A stretch of 64,000 nt of DNA from Sporolactobacillus shoreae (GTDB taxonomy: Bacteria; Bacillota; Bacilli; Bacillales; Sporolactobacillaceae). The notes beneath the pieces are model-generated. The model was given only the letters and a program-made list of their open reading frames with translations, was not told the DNA's origin and made no database searches. This document shows, one piece after another, positions 53,626-62,717 of the stretch. The translations under genes and the position numbers were made by a program. The DNA is taken from the NCBI RefSeq assembly GCF_004684935.1, contig NZ_SRJD01000011.1, positions 59,494-123,493 of the forward strand, read 5' to 3'. Every line of letters begins with the position of its first letter. Position 1 is the first letter of the stretch.

Positions 53626-55134
53626 GTGCACGTCGTATCACGTGAAGAGATGCAGGCGATTGATCGTTACACCATCGGACAGATCGGACTGGGAGGGCCG
53701 CTGCTGATGGAAAATGCGGGACGGGCAGTTTATGACGAACTGGCCCCCAATTTAAAAAAAGGTGAAAAAATCTGTGTTGTGCTTGGCAAAGGCAACAACG
53801 GAGGGGATGGATTTGTTGCCGCGCGGATGCTGCTGGACAGTGGGGTCGATGAAGAAGTCTGGCTTTTGCCGGATCCTCTGGAAATCAAGGGGGACGCCGC
53901 GTACCACATGAACGCCTTTCTGAAGGCCGGCGGAAGGATCCGCACCATTCAGGAAGAACGGGAAGCATTCAGCCAGAGCATCGGAGAGGCGGATCTCGTC
54001 ATTGACGCGCTGCTCGGCACAGGGTTTCAAGGGACACCCTATCCGGAGTGTCTTGAAGTGATTGATCAAATGAACCAGTCGAAAGCAACAGTTGTGTCAG
54101 TGGATCTGCCCAGCGGTGTTCCGGCCAATGGCGAATTTTTCTCGCATCACGCGGTTGCTGCCGATCTGACGCTGACGCTTGAATGCCCGAAACTCGCACA
54201 GTTTGTACAACCAGCCGCCCGCTGTTTCGGAGAGGTCCGGACGCTTTCCATTGGTATCCCGGAAGTTTCCGTGCAGCAGGCAGGAGTCCGGAGAAAAGTA
54301 TGGCGGGAGGAAGACGTGCGGTGCACACTTCCGCACCGGGATCCTTTTTCTCACAAAGGATCACATGGGAAGGGGCTCTTGATTGCCGGATCGGAGCAGA
54401 TGTCCGGAGCCGCTTTTTTTTCCGCAAGAGCGGCACTCCGTTCGGGCATCGGATTGCTCAGTCTGAGCGTTCCGGACGAGGTACGGCCCACCATCGCTTC
54501 CCATCTTCCGGAAACGATGTTTATGCCTCGGTCGGCACTCGATTTTCAGGGCCTGTCAGGAATCGCGATCGGTCCGGGCCTGGGCCGTGAACCGGAACAG
54601 GCTGATCTTGTCAGAAGGGTCCTTGAGTATGATAGCGTTCCCTGCGTGATTGACGCGGATGGAATCTATTATCTGAGCGGCATGACCGAATTGCTGAGAA
54701 AAAGAAAGAGCCCCATTGTTCTGACGCCCCATCCCGGCGAGATGGCACATCTTCTGGGCACTTCTGTCAGCGAAGTAGAAAAGAGCCGGTTTGACGTTTC
54801 AAAACAATTTGCGGAAAAGTTTGGCGTCTATCTTGTGCTGAAAGGCAGAAACACGATCATCACCGCGCCGGACGGCGGGCAGGTGGTGAACACCACAGGA
54901 AACGCCGCTCTGGCAAAGGGCGGCTCAGGAGATGTCCTGACAGGCATCCTGTTCGCTTTTCTCCTGCAGCACGGAAGGACATTGGATGCCGTATGCAATG
55001 CGGTCTATCTGCATGGAGCCCTTGCGGATGATCTGGTGAAAACCGGCCACTCGCAGCTGGACGTGCTGGCAACGGATCTGATCGAGCATATCCCTCCTGT
55101 TTTGCATCATCTTTATCAAAAAGCGACGTGCTAG
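53626..55134 (+). CDS. nnr: Bifunctional NAD(P)HX epimerase/dehydratase
   Basis: Repairs hydrated NAD(P)H. Residues ~1-215 form the YjeF_N epimerase (LMENAGRAVYDEL; GKGNNGGDGFVAARML near 47-62). Residues ~225-500 form the ADP-dependent dehydratase with ribokinase fold: SHKGSHGKGLLIAGS, AIGPGLGR, LTPHPGEMAHLL and GGSGDVLTGI. GTG start after GGGAGGGA. 502 residues is typical of the fused protein. Lies between acpS and ydcC. Confidence 0.94.
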   Translation: MHVVSREEMQAIDRYTIGQIGLGGPLLMENAGRAVYDELAPNLKKGEKICVVLGKGNNGGDGFVAARMLLDSGVDEEVWLLPDPLEIKGDAAYHMNAFLKAGGRIRTIQEEREAFSQSIGEADLVIDALLGTGFQGTPYPECLEVIDQMNQSKATVVSVDLPSGVPANGEFFSHHAVAADLTLTLECPKLAQFVQPAARCFGEVRTLSIGIPEVSVQQAGVRRKVWREEDVRCTLPHRDPFSHKGSHGKGLLIAGSEQMSGAAFFSARAALRSGIGLLSLSVPDEVRPTIASHLPETMFMPRSALDFQGLSGIAIGPGLGREPEQADLVRRVLEYDSVPCVIDADGIYYLSGMTELLRKRKSPIVLTPHPGEMAHLLGTSVSEVEKSRFDVSKQFAEKFGVYLVLKGRNTIITAPDGGQVVNTTGNAALAKGGSGDVLTGILFAFLLQHGRTLDAVCNAVYLHGALADDLVKTGHSQLDVLATDLIEHIPPVLHHLYQKATC

Positions 55135-55184
55135 TATAGAATCCCTCCTTTGTCACCGAATAGAGGCAAAGGGGTTGGCTATCA

Positions 55185-56192
55185 ATGAAGAAATGGTCAT
55201 TCGTATGGCTTTCGGCGGTTCTGATGATCATCGGTCTGTTATCGGGATGCGGCACAAAGTCGGAGAAAGATGTCGTCAAGGACCTGGGCAATAAAATTGA
55301 GAATCTGAACAGTTATCAGACGGACGCAACGATGACGTTTCAGCATAACGGTAAGAAACAGACCTATCAGGCGAACATCACTTTTAAGAAACCGTACTAC
55401 TACAGAGTGGCTTTGTCTGACAGCAAGAAGGAAAACAAGCAGATGATCCTGCGCAATGCCGACGGCGTTTTTGTGCTCACGCCAGAATTGAATAAGAGCT
55501 ACCAGTTCGAGAGTACTTGGCCCAACAACCGGAGCCAGGCCTATCTGTATCATTCGCTGAATCAGGATATACAGAATGACCCGAATCCCGGATTCAAGGT
55601 GAAGGATAATCAATATATCTTTGATACGAAGACAAATTACAATACGACTCAGCTTGCCAATCAGAGCATCACGTTGAATAAAAATCTGACACCTGACAGC
55701 GTCCAGGTGAAAGACAAGGATCAGAATGTTATTGTGACGGTGAAGTTCAGCCACTTCAGGATCAATCCGACGCTCGACAATAAAACTTTTGATGTCAAGC
55801 AGAATATGACCGCCGCGCGAATCAGCGGTACCCAGACAACCACGGCAAATAATGCTGTGTTTAAGGTCCAGTATCCGACAGCCGACATTTCCGGGACGAA
55901 ACTCGCGCAAATGAAGCCTGAAGTCACTCAGGCAGGTGAAAAATATGTGCTGAAATACAGCGGAAAAAAACCGTTCACTCTGATTGAGTCCAAAAGCGCG
56001 ACTTCTCTTTCTGTCGTGCCAACCCTGGCCACAGGGGATCCGGCTAATCTCGGGTTCGCCATCGGATCGGTAAGCAACAATACCCTTTCCTGGTCGAATG
56101 GGGGCACGGATTACTACCTCGCTTCAGAGAAACTGACACAGGACGAACTGATCACGGTAGCGCAGTCGGTCAACGGCATTGTTGTCAAATAA
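55185..56192 (+). CDS. ydcC: LolA-like lipoprotein, YdcC family
   Basis: 335 residues with a lipobox signal (LLSGC, Cys22 lipidated), then a LolA/RseB-like half-barrel domain: NSYQTDATMTFQHNGK near residue 42 and repeated strands to the end. In B. subtilis ydcC sits in the same place, before alr, and is expressed during sporulation under sigma-E; its molecular role is not settled. ATG with AAAGGGG upstream. Terminator follows. Confidence 0.88.
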   Translation: MKKWSFVWLSAVLMIIGLLSGCGTKSEKDVVKDLGNKIENLNSYQTDATMTFQHNGKKQTYQANITFKKPYYYRVALSDSKKENKQMILRNADGVFVLTPELNKSYQFESTWPNNRSQAYLYHSLNQDIQNDPNPGFKVKDNQYIFDTKTNYNTTQLANQSITLNKNLTPDSVQVKDKDQNVIVTVKFSHFRINPTLDNKTFDVKQNMTAARISGTQTTTANNAVFKVQYPTADISGTKLAQMKPEVTQAGEKYVLKYSGKKPFTLIESKSATSLSVVPTLATGDPANLGFAIGSVSNNTLSWSNGGTDYYLASEKLTQDELITVAQSVNGIVVK

Positions 56193-56206
56193 CAGAGTGA
56201 TTGATT

Positions 56207-56234
56207 AAGGCGGCCCCGTACAGGCCGCTTTTTT
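56207..56234 (+). terminator. Terminator of ydcC
   Basis: GCGGCC (56210-56215) pairs with GGCCGC (56223-56228) and is followed by six T. Confidence 0.75.
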
Positions 56235-56270
56235 GCATTCAGGGAATTTAGATTGAAGGTGAAAGTTCGA

Positions 56271-56360
56271 ATTCAACCTAATTGAGCGAAAGTTCAACCC
56301 AATTAGGGAAAAGTTCAACCGAATCACATCAAAGTTCAACCCAATTTAAGAAGTTCCACA
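56271..56360. repeat. 21-bp phased repeat array, core GTTCAACCNAAT
   Basis: TTCAACC starts at 56272, 56293, 56314 and 56335, exactly 21 bp apart, with a degenerate fifth unit (TTCCACA) at 56354. Conserved per unit: A-A/G-TTCAACC-N-AAT; the remaining positions vary. It has the period of the array at 32318 but an unrelated motif. It lies in the ~500-nt gene-free stretch 56193-56691 before alr. Confidence 0.8.
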
Positions 56361-56538
56361 CAAATGATAGAACTTTAACATAACTTAGAGTTCAAAGTTA
56401 ATGATCATAGACATCATTCACTGCTTCACAGTACGTGGCTATTCCGCAATAGCTAAACCAAAAATTAATCGAACACAATGAACCTGATTCCTTTTTTTTG
56501 AAAGAGTCAGTTTTGAAAAAGAAGCGTATCCTCTTGAT

Positions 56539-56664
56539 TTTTTCTATTTATGGTCTGGCCGGGCGGCTTTCGTTTTCCGCTAAATAGTGATTAAATAGAA
56601 AAAGAAATCTTTGTCGAATGTAAAAGCGGGCACTATTTCAGTACCCGTTCTAAGGCAATCCATA
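56539..56664 (+). promoter_or_regulatory. Structured region upstream of alr
   Basis: TTTTTCTATTTA (56539-56550) pairs perfectly with TAAATAGAAAAA (56592-56603); the loop contains GCGG-N10-CCGC. A second hairpin (CGGGCACT with AGTACCCG, ~56629-56650) follows. No T run follows, so it is not an ordinary terminator. It could be a leader or operator for alr; no known class was recognised. The stretch 56361-56538 shows nothing clear. Confidence 0.35.
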
Positions 56665-56691
56665 TTATTAATTAAAGGTCGGGACTGAACA

Positions 56692-57879
56692 ATGGGAACA
56701 TCTTTTTATAGAGAAACATGGGCGGATATTGATCTGGACGCGGTCGCATACAATGTGTCAAATATGAAAAAAAGAATTCCTGAAGAAACGGCGCTCATGG
56801 CTGTTGTCAAGGCCAACGGGTACGGACATGGAGCCTTTCAGGTCGCGCAAACCGCGCTGGTGAGCGGTGCTGAATGGCTGGCTGTGGCACTCTTTGATGA
56901 GGCGCTTGCGCTCCGGGAAAAAGGAATCGAGGCGCCGATCCTTGTCTTATCTCCAATTCCGCCTGAAAACGCAGGCCTTGCGGCGAAATATCATATTTCC
57001 CTGACAGTTTTTCAAAAAGACTGGATCAAAGCCGCAAGGGTTGCCGATCAAGTTAAGGAGCCTGTTTTTCTGCACATCGCCTGTGACACAGGCATGGGTC
57101 GGATTGGTATCCGCAGCTTTGAAGAAGCGAAAGACCTCTCTGAAGAAATTAAAAAAGACCCGCGCTTTGTCGTGGAGGGGCTGTTCACGCACTTTGCGAC
57201 CGCCGATCAGAATGATGAAGCTTATTTTAATGAACAATATAATCGTTTTGAAACGATGATCGATTGGATCCACGATCTTGGGATCCGGCCGCCGGTCATC
57301 CACTGTGGAAACAGCGCGGCGACACTGAAATATCCGGCGGAGAACCGGCATCTTTTCAATATGGTACGTTATGGTATTGCCATGTACGGTTTATCCCCGT
57401 CAACGGAAATGGCCAACAAGCTGCCGTTCCCGTTGAAAAAGGTGCTTTCTCTGCACAGCAGGCTCGCCAATGTTAAACAGGTAGAGGCCGGCTCATCGAT
57501 CGGTTATGGAGCAACATACCATGCGTCAGCAGATGAATGGATCGGTACGGTGCCGATCGGATACGCTGACGGGTGGCTGCGTGCTTTGTCCGGATCGGAT
57601 GTTCTTGTCGGCGGGGAAAGATGCCGGATTGTCGGCCGGATCTGTATGGATCAGTTCATGTGCCTCCTGCCTCATGAATTCCCTGTAGGGGCGGAAGTCA
57701 CCTTGATAGGGAAAGATGGTGACGATGAAATTACGGCAGATGATCTGGCACGGAAGCTGAATACCATTAATTATGAAGTGACCTGCACGATCCACCCGCG
57801 TGTCCCAAGGGTTTACTGGAAGAACGGTGCAAGAACTGAAACGGTGAATTCCGTACTTTCAGGGGATGTTCAGAGGTAA
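56692..57879 (+). CDS. alr: Alanine racemase
   Basis: Makes D-alanine for peptidoglycan. PLP lysine in VVKANGYGHG (Lys40), catalytic tyrosine in GSSIGYGATY (~270), and RICMDQFMC near 318. 395 residues as in the Bacillus enzyme. ATG with AAAGGTCGGG upstream. Position between ydcC and ndoAI as in B. subtilis. Confidence 0.96.
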   Translation: MGTSFYRETWADIDLDAVAYNVSNMKKRIPEETALMAVVKANGYGHGAFQVAQTALVSGAEWLAVALFDEALALREKGIEAPILVLSPIPPENAGLAAKYHISLTVFQKDWIKAARVADQVKEPVFLHIACDTGMGRIGIRSFEEAKDLSEEIKKDPRFVVEGLFTHFATADQNDEAYFNEQYNRFETMIDWIHDLGIRPPVIHCGNSAATLKYPAENRHLFNMVRYGIAMYGLSPSTEMANKLPFPLKKVLSLHSRLANVKQVEAGSSIGYGATYHASADEWIGTVPIGYADGWLRALSGSDVLVGGERCRIVGRICMDQFMCLLPHEFPVGAEVTLIGKDGDDEITADDLARKLNTINYEVTCTIHPRVPRVYWKNGARTETVNSVLSGDVQR

Positions 57880-57897
57880 TTCCTACCATTATTCAAC

Positions 57898-57985
57898 AAA
57901 AATAGCACTATTTTTAGTCAGAGGCATAAAAATACTCATTTTTTGCCGAAAATAGCTTTGAAAAACTATTTTTAAATGATACTAT
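57898..57985 (+). promoter_or_regulatory. ndoAI promoter region with repeated AAAAATAG half-sites
   Basis: Promoter candidate TTGAAA (57958-57963), 16 bp, TACTAT (57980-57985). AAAAATAG-CA-CTATTTTT (57898-57915) is a perfect inverted repeat. Further copies AAAAATAC (57928-57935), AAAATAG (57949-57955) and CTATTTTT (57966-57973) bracket the -35. Type II antitoxins often bind such sites in their own promoter. Confidence 0.5.
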
Positions 57986-58037
57986 ATTTCTTAGATAAAA
58001 AAAGAATTATTCTGACTAAAGTGGTGGGGGTGCAAGC

Positions 58038-58316
58038 GTGCCGGAGTCTAATTTTAAAGAAATCATGCTCAGTTTGCCGCAGCATTTGTTGAATGAAATC
58101 GATGGGATTGCCAGTCGTGACAAAGTGAACCGCAGTGAATTTCTCCATCGCGCGATCAGAATGTATTTGCGTGAGCGAAATAAAGGTTATGTCCGTGAAA
58201 TCATGCGTCAGGGTTACATGGAGATGGCTAAAATAAATTTAAACATTGCTTCTGAGGCTTTCCTTGCTGAAGAGGAGGCAGAGGTCACTCTGGAACGCTC
58301 CGTTAGCGGGGTGTGA
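58038..58316 (+). CDS. ndoAI: EndoAI antitoxin (MazE-like)
   Basis: 92 residues with an N-terminal ribbon-helix-helix ([19 protein letters not shown]...[15 protein letters not shown]) that binds DNA and a C-terminal tail that neutralises the EndoA ribonuclease. GTG start after GGTGGGGG. The toxin gene begins 4 nt after its stop. Confidence 0.92.
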   Translation: MPESNFKEIMLSLPQHLLNEIDGIASRDKVNRSEFLHRAIRMYLRERNKGYVREIMRQGYMEMAKINLNIASEAFLAEEEAEVTLERSVSGV

Positions 58317-58320
58317 TGGT

Positions 58321-58671
58321 GTGATTGTAAAGCGCGGCGATGTTTACTTTGCTGATCTCTCTCCTGTAGTGGGGTCGGAACAGGGTGGTGTCCGCCCGGT
58401 TCTTATTATTCAGAATGACATTGGCAATCGCTTCAGCCCGACCGTTGTAGTCGCGGCGATTACTGCACAGATTCAGAAGGCGAAATTGCCAACCCATGTG
58501 GAGATTGATGCAAAGCGATATGGTTTCGACCGGGATTCGGTCATTTTGCTTGAGCAGATCCGAACGATCGATAAGCAGAGACTGACGGATAAAATCACTC
58601 ATCTGGATGAAGAAATGATGAATAGAGTCAACAAGGCCATTCAGATCAGTCTCAGCCTTGTCGATTTTTGA
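58321..58671 (+). CDS. ndoA: EndoA mRNA interferase toxin (MazF family)
   Basis: Endoribonuclease that cuts RNA at short U-rich sites (UACAU in B. subtilis). 116 residues: [32 protein letters not shown] (~2-33), with the catalytic Arg in GGVRPV, and [15 protein letters not shown] near 78 with the catalytic Thr. GTG 58321 with GCGGGGTG upstream; the longer ORF reads into the antitoxin gene. In B. subtilis the rsb-sigB operon follows; here sigB follows directly. Confidence 0.95.
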   Translation: MIVKRGDVYFADLSPVVGSEQGGVRPVLIIQNDIGNRFSPTVVVAAITAQIQKAKLPTHVEIDAKRYGFDRDSVILLEQIRTIDKQRLTDKITHLDEEMMNRVNKAIQISLSLVDF

Positions 58672-58731
58672 TTGGATTTGCCAGGTGAACCAGCAGGCGT
58701 AAATTGAAAAAAAAGTGATCATACAGTAGAA

Positions 58732-58770
58732 AGATGCGGATCCAGTTGCGGATGGGCGTCTTTTTATTTT
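58732..58770 (+). terminator. Terminator of ndoAI-ndoA
   Basis: AGATGC (58732-58737) pairs with GCGTCT (58756-58761), inner ATCC with GGAT, followed by a long T-rich run. It separates sigB from the toxin-antitoxin unit. Confidence 0.75.
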
Positions 58771-58954
58771 TTTATGCCTATTTCGCACCTTAAAGTTTGC
58801 CAATGGAGCGCTCTCATGAAATAATAAGGTAAGCTATTAATTTGCAGAATATTGTAGAAATAAAAAGATGGGTGCCTGATAATATCTGAAGATCCTGATC
58901 AGCTGTCATTGAAAAAAAGAATCAAGCTCTAATAATGAGACGGGGTGGAGCGTC

Positions 58955-59734
58955 GTGCAAACAAAGTCCCGACTGAAGTCAAACGAGATTTGCCAGCTCA
59001 TCGCGGCCTATCAGAAAAGCCCTGATGACGAAGTGCTGCAGATCAAACTCATTGATCATTACGAGAACCTGGTCGACTCGCTTTCCGGAAAATTTGCCGT
59101 GAACCGGGAAGCACGTGAAGATCTTTTCCAGGTAGGGATGATCGGACTGATTTCTGCACTGAAAAGGTATGATTACTCCTATGGGCACAGTTTTGAATCG
59201 TTTGCGGTGCCTACGATTATTGGTGAAATCAAACGGTACATCCGGGATAAAACCTGGAGCGTTCATGTTCCCCGTCGTATTAAAGAGCTTGCCCCGAAAA
59301 TTAGGCGGGCATCTGAAGAACTGACGGCCAGCCTTCAGCGGTCGCCGAGTATTGATGAAATTGCGAAAGTGGTCGGTGAAAGTGAAGAAAGTGTCCTGGA
59401 AACTCTCGAAATGGTGCGCAGCTACCGTGCCCTTTCCGTTGATTCACAGATTGATTCGGATTCGGATCGGGGCGCTTTGACACTGCTTGACACTTTTGGC
59501 TTCCATGATCAGGGATATGAGCAGGTGCACGAGAAAATGCTCCTTGAGAGCGGATTTAAGAAACTTTCCAAACGGGAGAAAGAAGTCCTTCTCTTTACTT
59601 ATTTTGATAATCTCAGCCAGAAAGAAGCCGGTGAACGTCTCGGCATCTCGCAGATGCACGCGTCACGGATTCAGCGTAAGGCGCTCCAGAAGCTGCGCGA
59701 AGCTCTGCCGGCGGATGATGAAGAACCAGGCTGA
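58955..59734 (+). CDS. sigB: RNA polymerase sigma factor SigB
   Basis: General-stress sigma factor of the sigma-B/F/G group. 259 residues; region 2 reads NLVDSLSGKFA...EDLFQVGMIGLISALKRYDYSYGHSFESFAVPTIIGEIKRY, then DKTWSVHVPRRIKEL, region 3 ELTASLQRSPSIDEIA, and region 4.2 LSQKEAGERLGISQMHASRIQRKAL. Similarity to B. subtilis SigB is close through region 2. GTG start after GGGGTGGAG. The rsbR-S-T-U-V-W genes normally upstream and rsbX downstream are absent. No sigma-B-type promoter was recognised in 58672-58954. Confidence 0.9.
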   Translation: MQTKSRLKSNEICQLIAAYQKSPDDEVLQIKLIDHYENLVDSLSGKFAVNREAREDLFQVGMIGLISALKRYDYSYGHSFESFAVPTIIGEIKRYIRDKTWSVHVPRRIKELAPKIRRASEELTASLQRSPSIDEIAKVVGESEESVLETLEMVRSYRALSVDSQIDSDSDRGALTLLDTFGFHDQGYEQVHEKMLLESGFKKLSKREKEVLLFTYFDNLSQKEAGERLGISQMHASRIQRKALQKLREALPADDEEPG

Positions 59735-59770
59735 GAAGTTTGATTTCCAGTTCACTATAATTGATGGCTC

Positions 59771-59803
59771 AAGCCAGCCTGCTTCGGCAGCCCGGCTTTT
59801 TTT
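59771..59803 (+). terminator. Terminator of sigB
   Basis: AAGCC...CTGC-TTCG-GCAG...GGCTT: a stem capped by a TTCG tetraloop and followed by seven T. Confidence 0.8.
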
Positions 59804-59872
59804 AATACAATCAACCGCTTCTGGGACTATGGCCGATCGTTCTGTTATTATAGAGGGCGGGGGGAGAATGAA

Positions 59873-62047
59873 ATGAGTGATGTATTTTTACATATAGCAA
59901 AAGAGACAGGCATCGGCGCGAGGCAGGTAGAACGGGTTATCCGTTTGCTGGAAAAAGACAACACGATCCCGTTTGTTGCTCGGTACCGCAAAGAAATGAC
60001 AGGCGGACTTGATGAGGTTCAGATCGGAGCAATCAACGATGCCTATACATATAGCTGTCAGCTCGGAAAGCGCAAAGATGAAGTGCTGAAACGGATTGAT
60101 GAGCAGGGCAAACTGGATGAATCTTTGAAAAAAAAGATTCAGAATGCAGAGAAACTGCAGGATGTTGAGGACCTGTATCTTCCGTTCAGACAAAAGAGAA
60201 GAACGCGGGCGGCTGTCGCGCGGGAAAAAGGGCTCGAACCGTTGGCTGACTGGCTGATGAAGCTGCCTGTGGCATCTGTATCCGGGGAGGCCGCCCAATA
60301 TATTTCCGCCGAAAAAGGAGTGGGTTCTGTTGAAGATGCCATTCAGGGCGCGCAGGATATCATTGCGGAACGGGTCGCGGACATCGCCGAGCTGAGGGCG
60401 CTGGCCCGCCGCGAGACATTCGGCAAAGCCGTTTTACAGGTAAAGGCAGGAAAAAACAAAAGTCTGGACGAAAAAAAGATTTATGAAATGTATTATGACT
60501 ATCAGGAACCTGTAAAAAGAATCGCGCCTCACCGGATTCTCGCATTGAACCGCGGTGAAAAAGAGGAGATTCTCAAAATTTCTGTCACTTCTCCGGATGA
60601 AAAAATTCTGCCTGCGATAAAGCAATTCCTTTCAAGAGGACGGCGCACGTCCGCTCTGGAAATACTGAATGCCGGTGCGGAGGACGCCTATAAGCGGCTG
60701 ATTGCCCCGGCAATTGAACGCGAGCTGCGGCAGGCGCTGACTGAGAAGGCGGAAAAACAAGCCATCCATATTTTTTCTGAAAATCTTCGCGGACTTCTTC
60801 TCCAGCCCCCGATGAAAGCTAAAACGGTGCTTGGCGTTGATCCCGCGTATCGGACTGGTTGCAAGCTTGCCGTTGTTGATCCGACAGGCAGAGTGCTGGA
60901 GATTGGCCTGATCTTTCCGACGCCTCCAAAATCGGATATTGCCGCGGCACGAAAAACCGTATTATCATTAATTAATAAATATGATATAGACATGATTGCG
61001 ATCGGAAACGGAACAGCATCACGTGAGACGGAAGCGTTCATTTCGGACACAATAAAAGAAGTCACGGAAAGGGCAGTCTTTTATGTGATCGTCAATGAAG
61101 CCGGAGCCAGTGTTTATTCTGCGTCGGCACTGGCAAGAGAAGAATTTCCGGATTTCCACGTCGAGGAACGGAGCGCCGTTTCGATTGCGAGAAGACTTCA
61201 GGATCCGCTTGCCGAACTGGTAAAAGTGGATCCCAAATCAGTAGGTGTGGGAGAATACCAGCACGATGTATCTCAACGTGAACTCGAAGCGTCACTTGGG
61301 TTTGTCGTTGAGACAGTAGTGAACAGAGTGGGCGTAAACGCGAATACTGCGTCACCCGAACTGCTTCAGTATGTGGCCGGGCTGTCGAAAACAGCTGCCC
61401 GGAACCTTGTCGCCGAACGAAACAAACGTGGAAAATTTGAAAACAGGAAGCAGCTGAAAGACGTGCCGCGGCTCGGGCCCCGTGCTTTTGAGCAGTGCGC
61501 AGGGTTTCTGAGGATTGAAGGTGGCAGCGAACCTCTTGATAATACGCCGATCCATCCCGAAAGCTATTCTGTGACAAAGAAATTGCTGCTCAAAGCTGGC
61601 TGCGGGGAATCGGATCTTGGCACGGATACGCTGAAGAAGAAACTCGGATTGCTGGATATCAGCGGAACAGCCGCCGAATTGTCGGTCGGCGAACCGACGC
61701 TGTTTGATATAGTCGAAGCACTGAATCGTCCTGGACGCGATCCGCGGGACGATGTCAAAAAGCCGCTGCTGAAAAAAGATGTGCTGAAGTTCGAGGATCT
61801 CCGTGAGGGAATGAAACTGGAGGGCACTGTGCGCAATGTGGTTGATTTTGGCGCATTCGTCGATATTGGTGTCAAGCAGGATGGGCTCGTTCATATTTCC
61901 AGACTGTCCGGGCACTTTGTCAGGCATCCGCTTGATGTGGTCCGGGTCGGTCAGATTGTTACGGTCTGGGTAGATCATGTGGATCAGGATAAAGGCAGAA
62001 TTTCACTTACAATGATTGACCCTGTGAATCAGGCAAAAACCGTGTAA
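59873..62047 (+). CDS. tex: Tex-like RNA-binding/transcription accessory protein
   Basis: 724 residues with the Tex architecture: N-terminal helical Tex domain (NTIPFVARYRKEMTGGLDE near 31-49), a YqgF/RNase H-like core (VLGVDPAYRTGCKLAVVD ~320-337), helix-hairpin-helix region (VNANTASPELLQYVAGLS ~490) and a C-terminal S1 domain (GMKLEGTVRNVVDFGAFVDIG ~645-665). ATG after GGGGGGAG. Occupies the ydcI position after sigB in B. subtilis. Confidence 0.95.
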   Translation: MSDVFLHIAKETGIGARQVERVIRLLEKDNTIPFVARYRKEMTGGLDEVQIGAINDAYTYSCQLGKRKDEVLKRIDEQGKLDESLKKKIQNAEKLQDVEDLYLPFRQKRRTRAAVAREKGLEPLADWLMKLPVASVSGEAAQYISAEKGVGSVEDAIQGAQDIIAERVADIAELRALARRETFGKAVLQVKAGKNKSLDEKKIYEMYYDYQEPVKRIAPHRILALNRGEKEEILKISVTSPDEKILPAIKQFLSRGRRTSALEILNAGAEDAYKRLIAPAIERELRQALTEKAEKQAIHIFSENLRGLLLQPPMKAKTVLGVDPAYRTGCKLAVVDPTGRVLEIGLIFPTPPKSDIAAARKTVLSLINKYDIDMIAIGNGTASRETEAFISDTIKEVTERAVFYVIVNEAGASVYSASALAREEFPDFHVEERSAVSIARRLQDPLAELVKVDPKSVGVGEYQHDVSQRELEASLGFVVETVVNRVGVNANTASPELLQYVAGLSKTAARNLVAERNKRGKFENRKQLKDVPRLGPRAFEQCAGFLRIEGGSEPLDNTPIHPESYSVTKKLLLKAGCGESDLGTDTLKKKLGLLDISGTAAELSVGEPTLFDIVEALNRPGRDPRDDVKKPLLKKDVLKFEDLREGMKLEGTVRNVVDFGAFVDIGVKQDGLVHISRLSGHFVRHPLDVVRVGQIVTVWVDHVDQDKGRISLTMIDPVNQAKTV

Positions 62048-62081
62048 ACGGGGCGCAGCCTGAAAAATGAAGGAGAAGACA

Positions 62082-62561
62082 ATGACAGAAGATGAGCTCC
62101 AGACTTTGGTTCAGAATATATCATTAAAATATTTCCATCTTCCGTTCAGGCACCTGGCCAAATTTAATTCGCGTCTCAGGACGACGGGCGGCCGCTATTT
62201 ACTGGGCAGCCACAATCTTGAATTCAATGAACTTCAGCTGCGGCATTTCGGCATGGACGCTTTTGTCGGGATCATTAAACACGAGCTCTGCCATTACCAC
62301 CTTCATCTTTCCGGATCCGGATTCCGTCATCGGGATCCGGATTTCAGGAAATTGCTTCAAAGTGTCGGAGGATCCCGATATTGCGGGACGATACCTGGCA
62401 CAATGAATTTGTCCGGGCTTCGCTATCATTATCGGTGTACAAAATGCGGGCTGCCGATTATCAGAAAGAGGCGTCTGGACACACGCAGATATGTCTGCGC
62501 CAAGTGCGGCGGAAGAATTCGGTTAATAAAGAAAGAACGCAGAGAACAAAATAAAAAATGA
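62082..62561 (+). CDS. sprT: SprT-like zinc metallopeptidase-fold protein (YdcK)
   Basis: 159 residues. HELCHYHLH (~67-75) is the zinc motif HExxH (with the Cys variant between), and a C-terminal zinc ribbon has CTKCG and CAKCG. Bacterial function unknown. ATG 62082 chosen since AAGGAGAAG immediately precedes it; the ATG at 62067 begins that site. Conserved position after tex and before the tRNA cluster. Confidence 0.9.
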   Translation: MTEDELQTLVQNISLKYFHLPFRHLAKFNSRLRTTGGRYLLGSHNLEFNELQLRHFGMDAFVGIIKHELCHYHLHLSGSGFRHRDPDFRKLLQSVGGSRYCGTIPGTMNLSGLRYHYRCTKCGLPIIRKRRLDTRRYVCAKCGGRIRLIKKERREQNKK

Positions 62562-62576
62562 ATAAGAAAAAAAGGG

Positions 62577-62605
62577 TTGACGCCCACTTTGTTTTTGTGT
62601 TAAAT
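62577..62605 (+). promoter_or_regulatory. Promoter of the tRNA cluster
   Basis: TTGACG (62577-62582), 17-bp spacer, TTAAAT (62600-62605), about 110 nt before the first tRNA. Between them GGACA-A-GACAT and ATGTC...TGTCC (~62621-62653) can form a leader hairpin. Confidence 0.6.
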
Positions 62606-62717
62606 TATTAAGGTCGTCAAATGGACAAGACATGATTCTTATGTCTCGTGTCCTCTTGACAAGTGGGTAGTGGAAGAGTAAAATATCCCTTGACTTTGTT
62701 GTGGAAAGGCCACTTAT

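Noticed and set aside
55239..55910. 223-codon minus-strand ORF inside ydcC
   Set aside because: Shadow ORF opposite a recognised lipoprotein gene.
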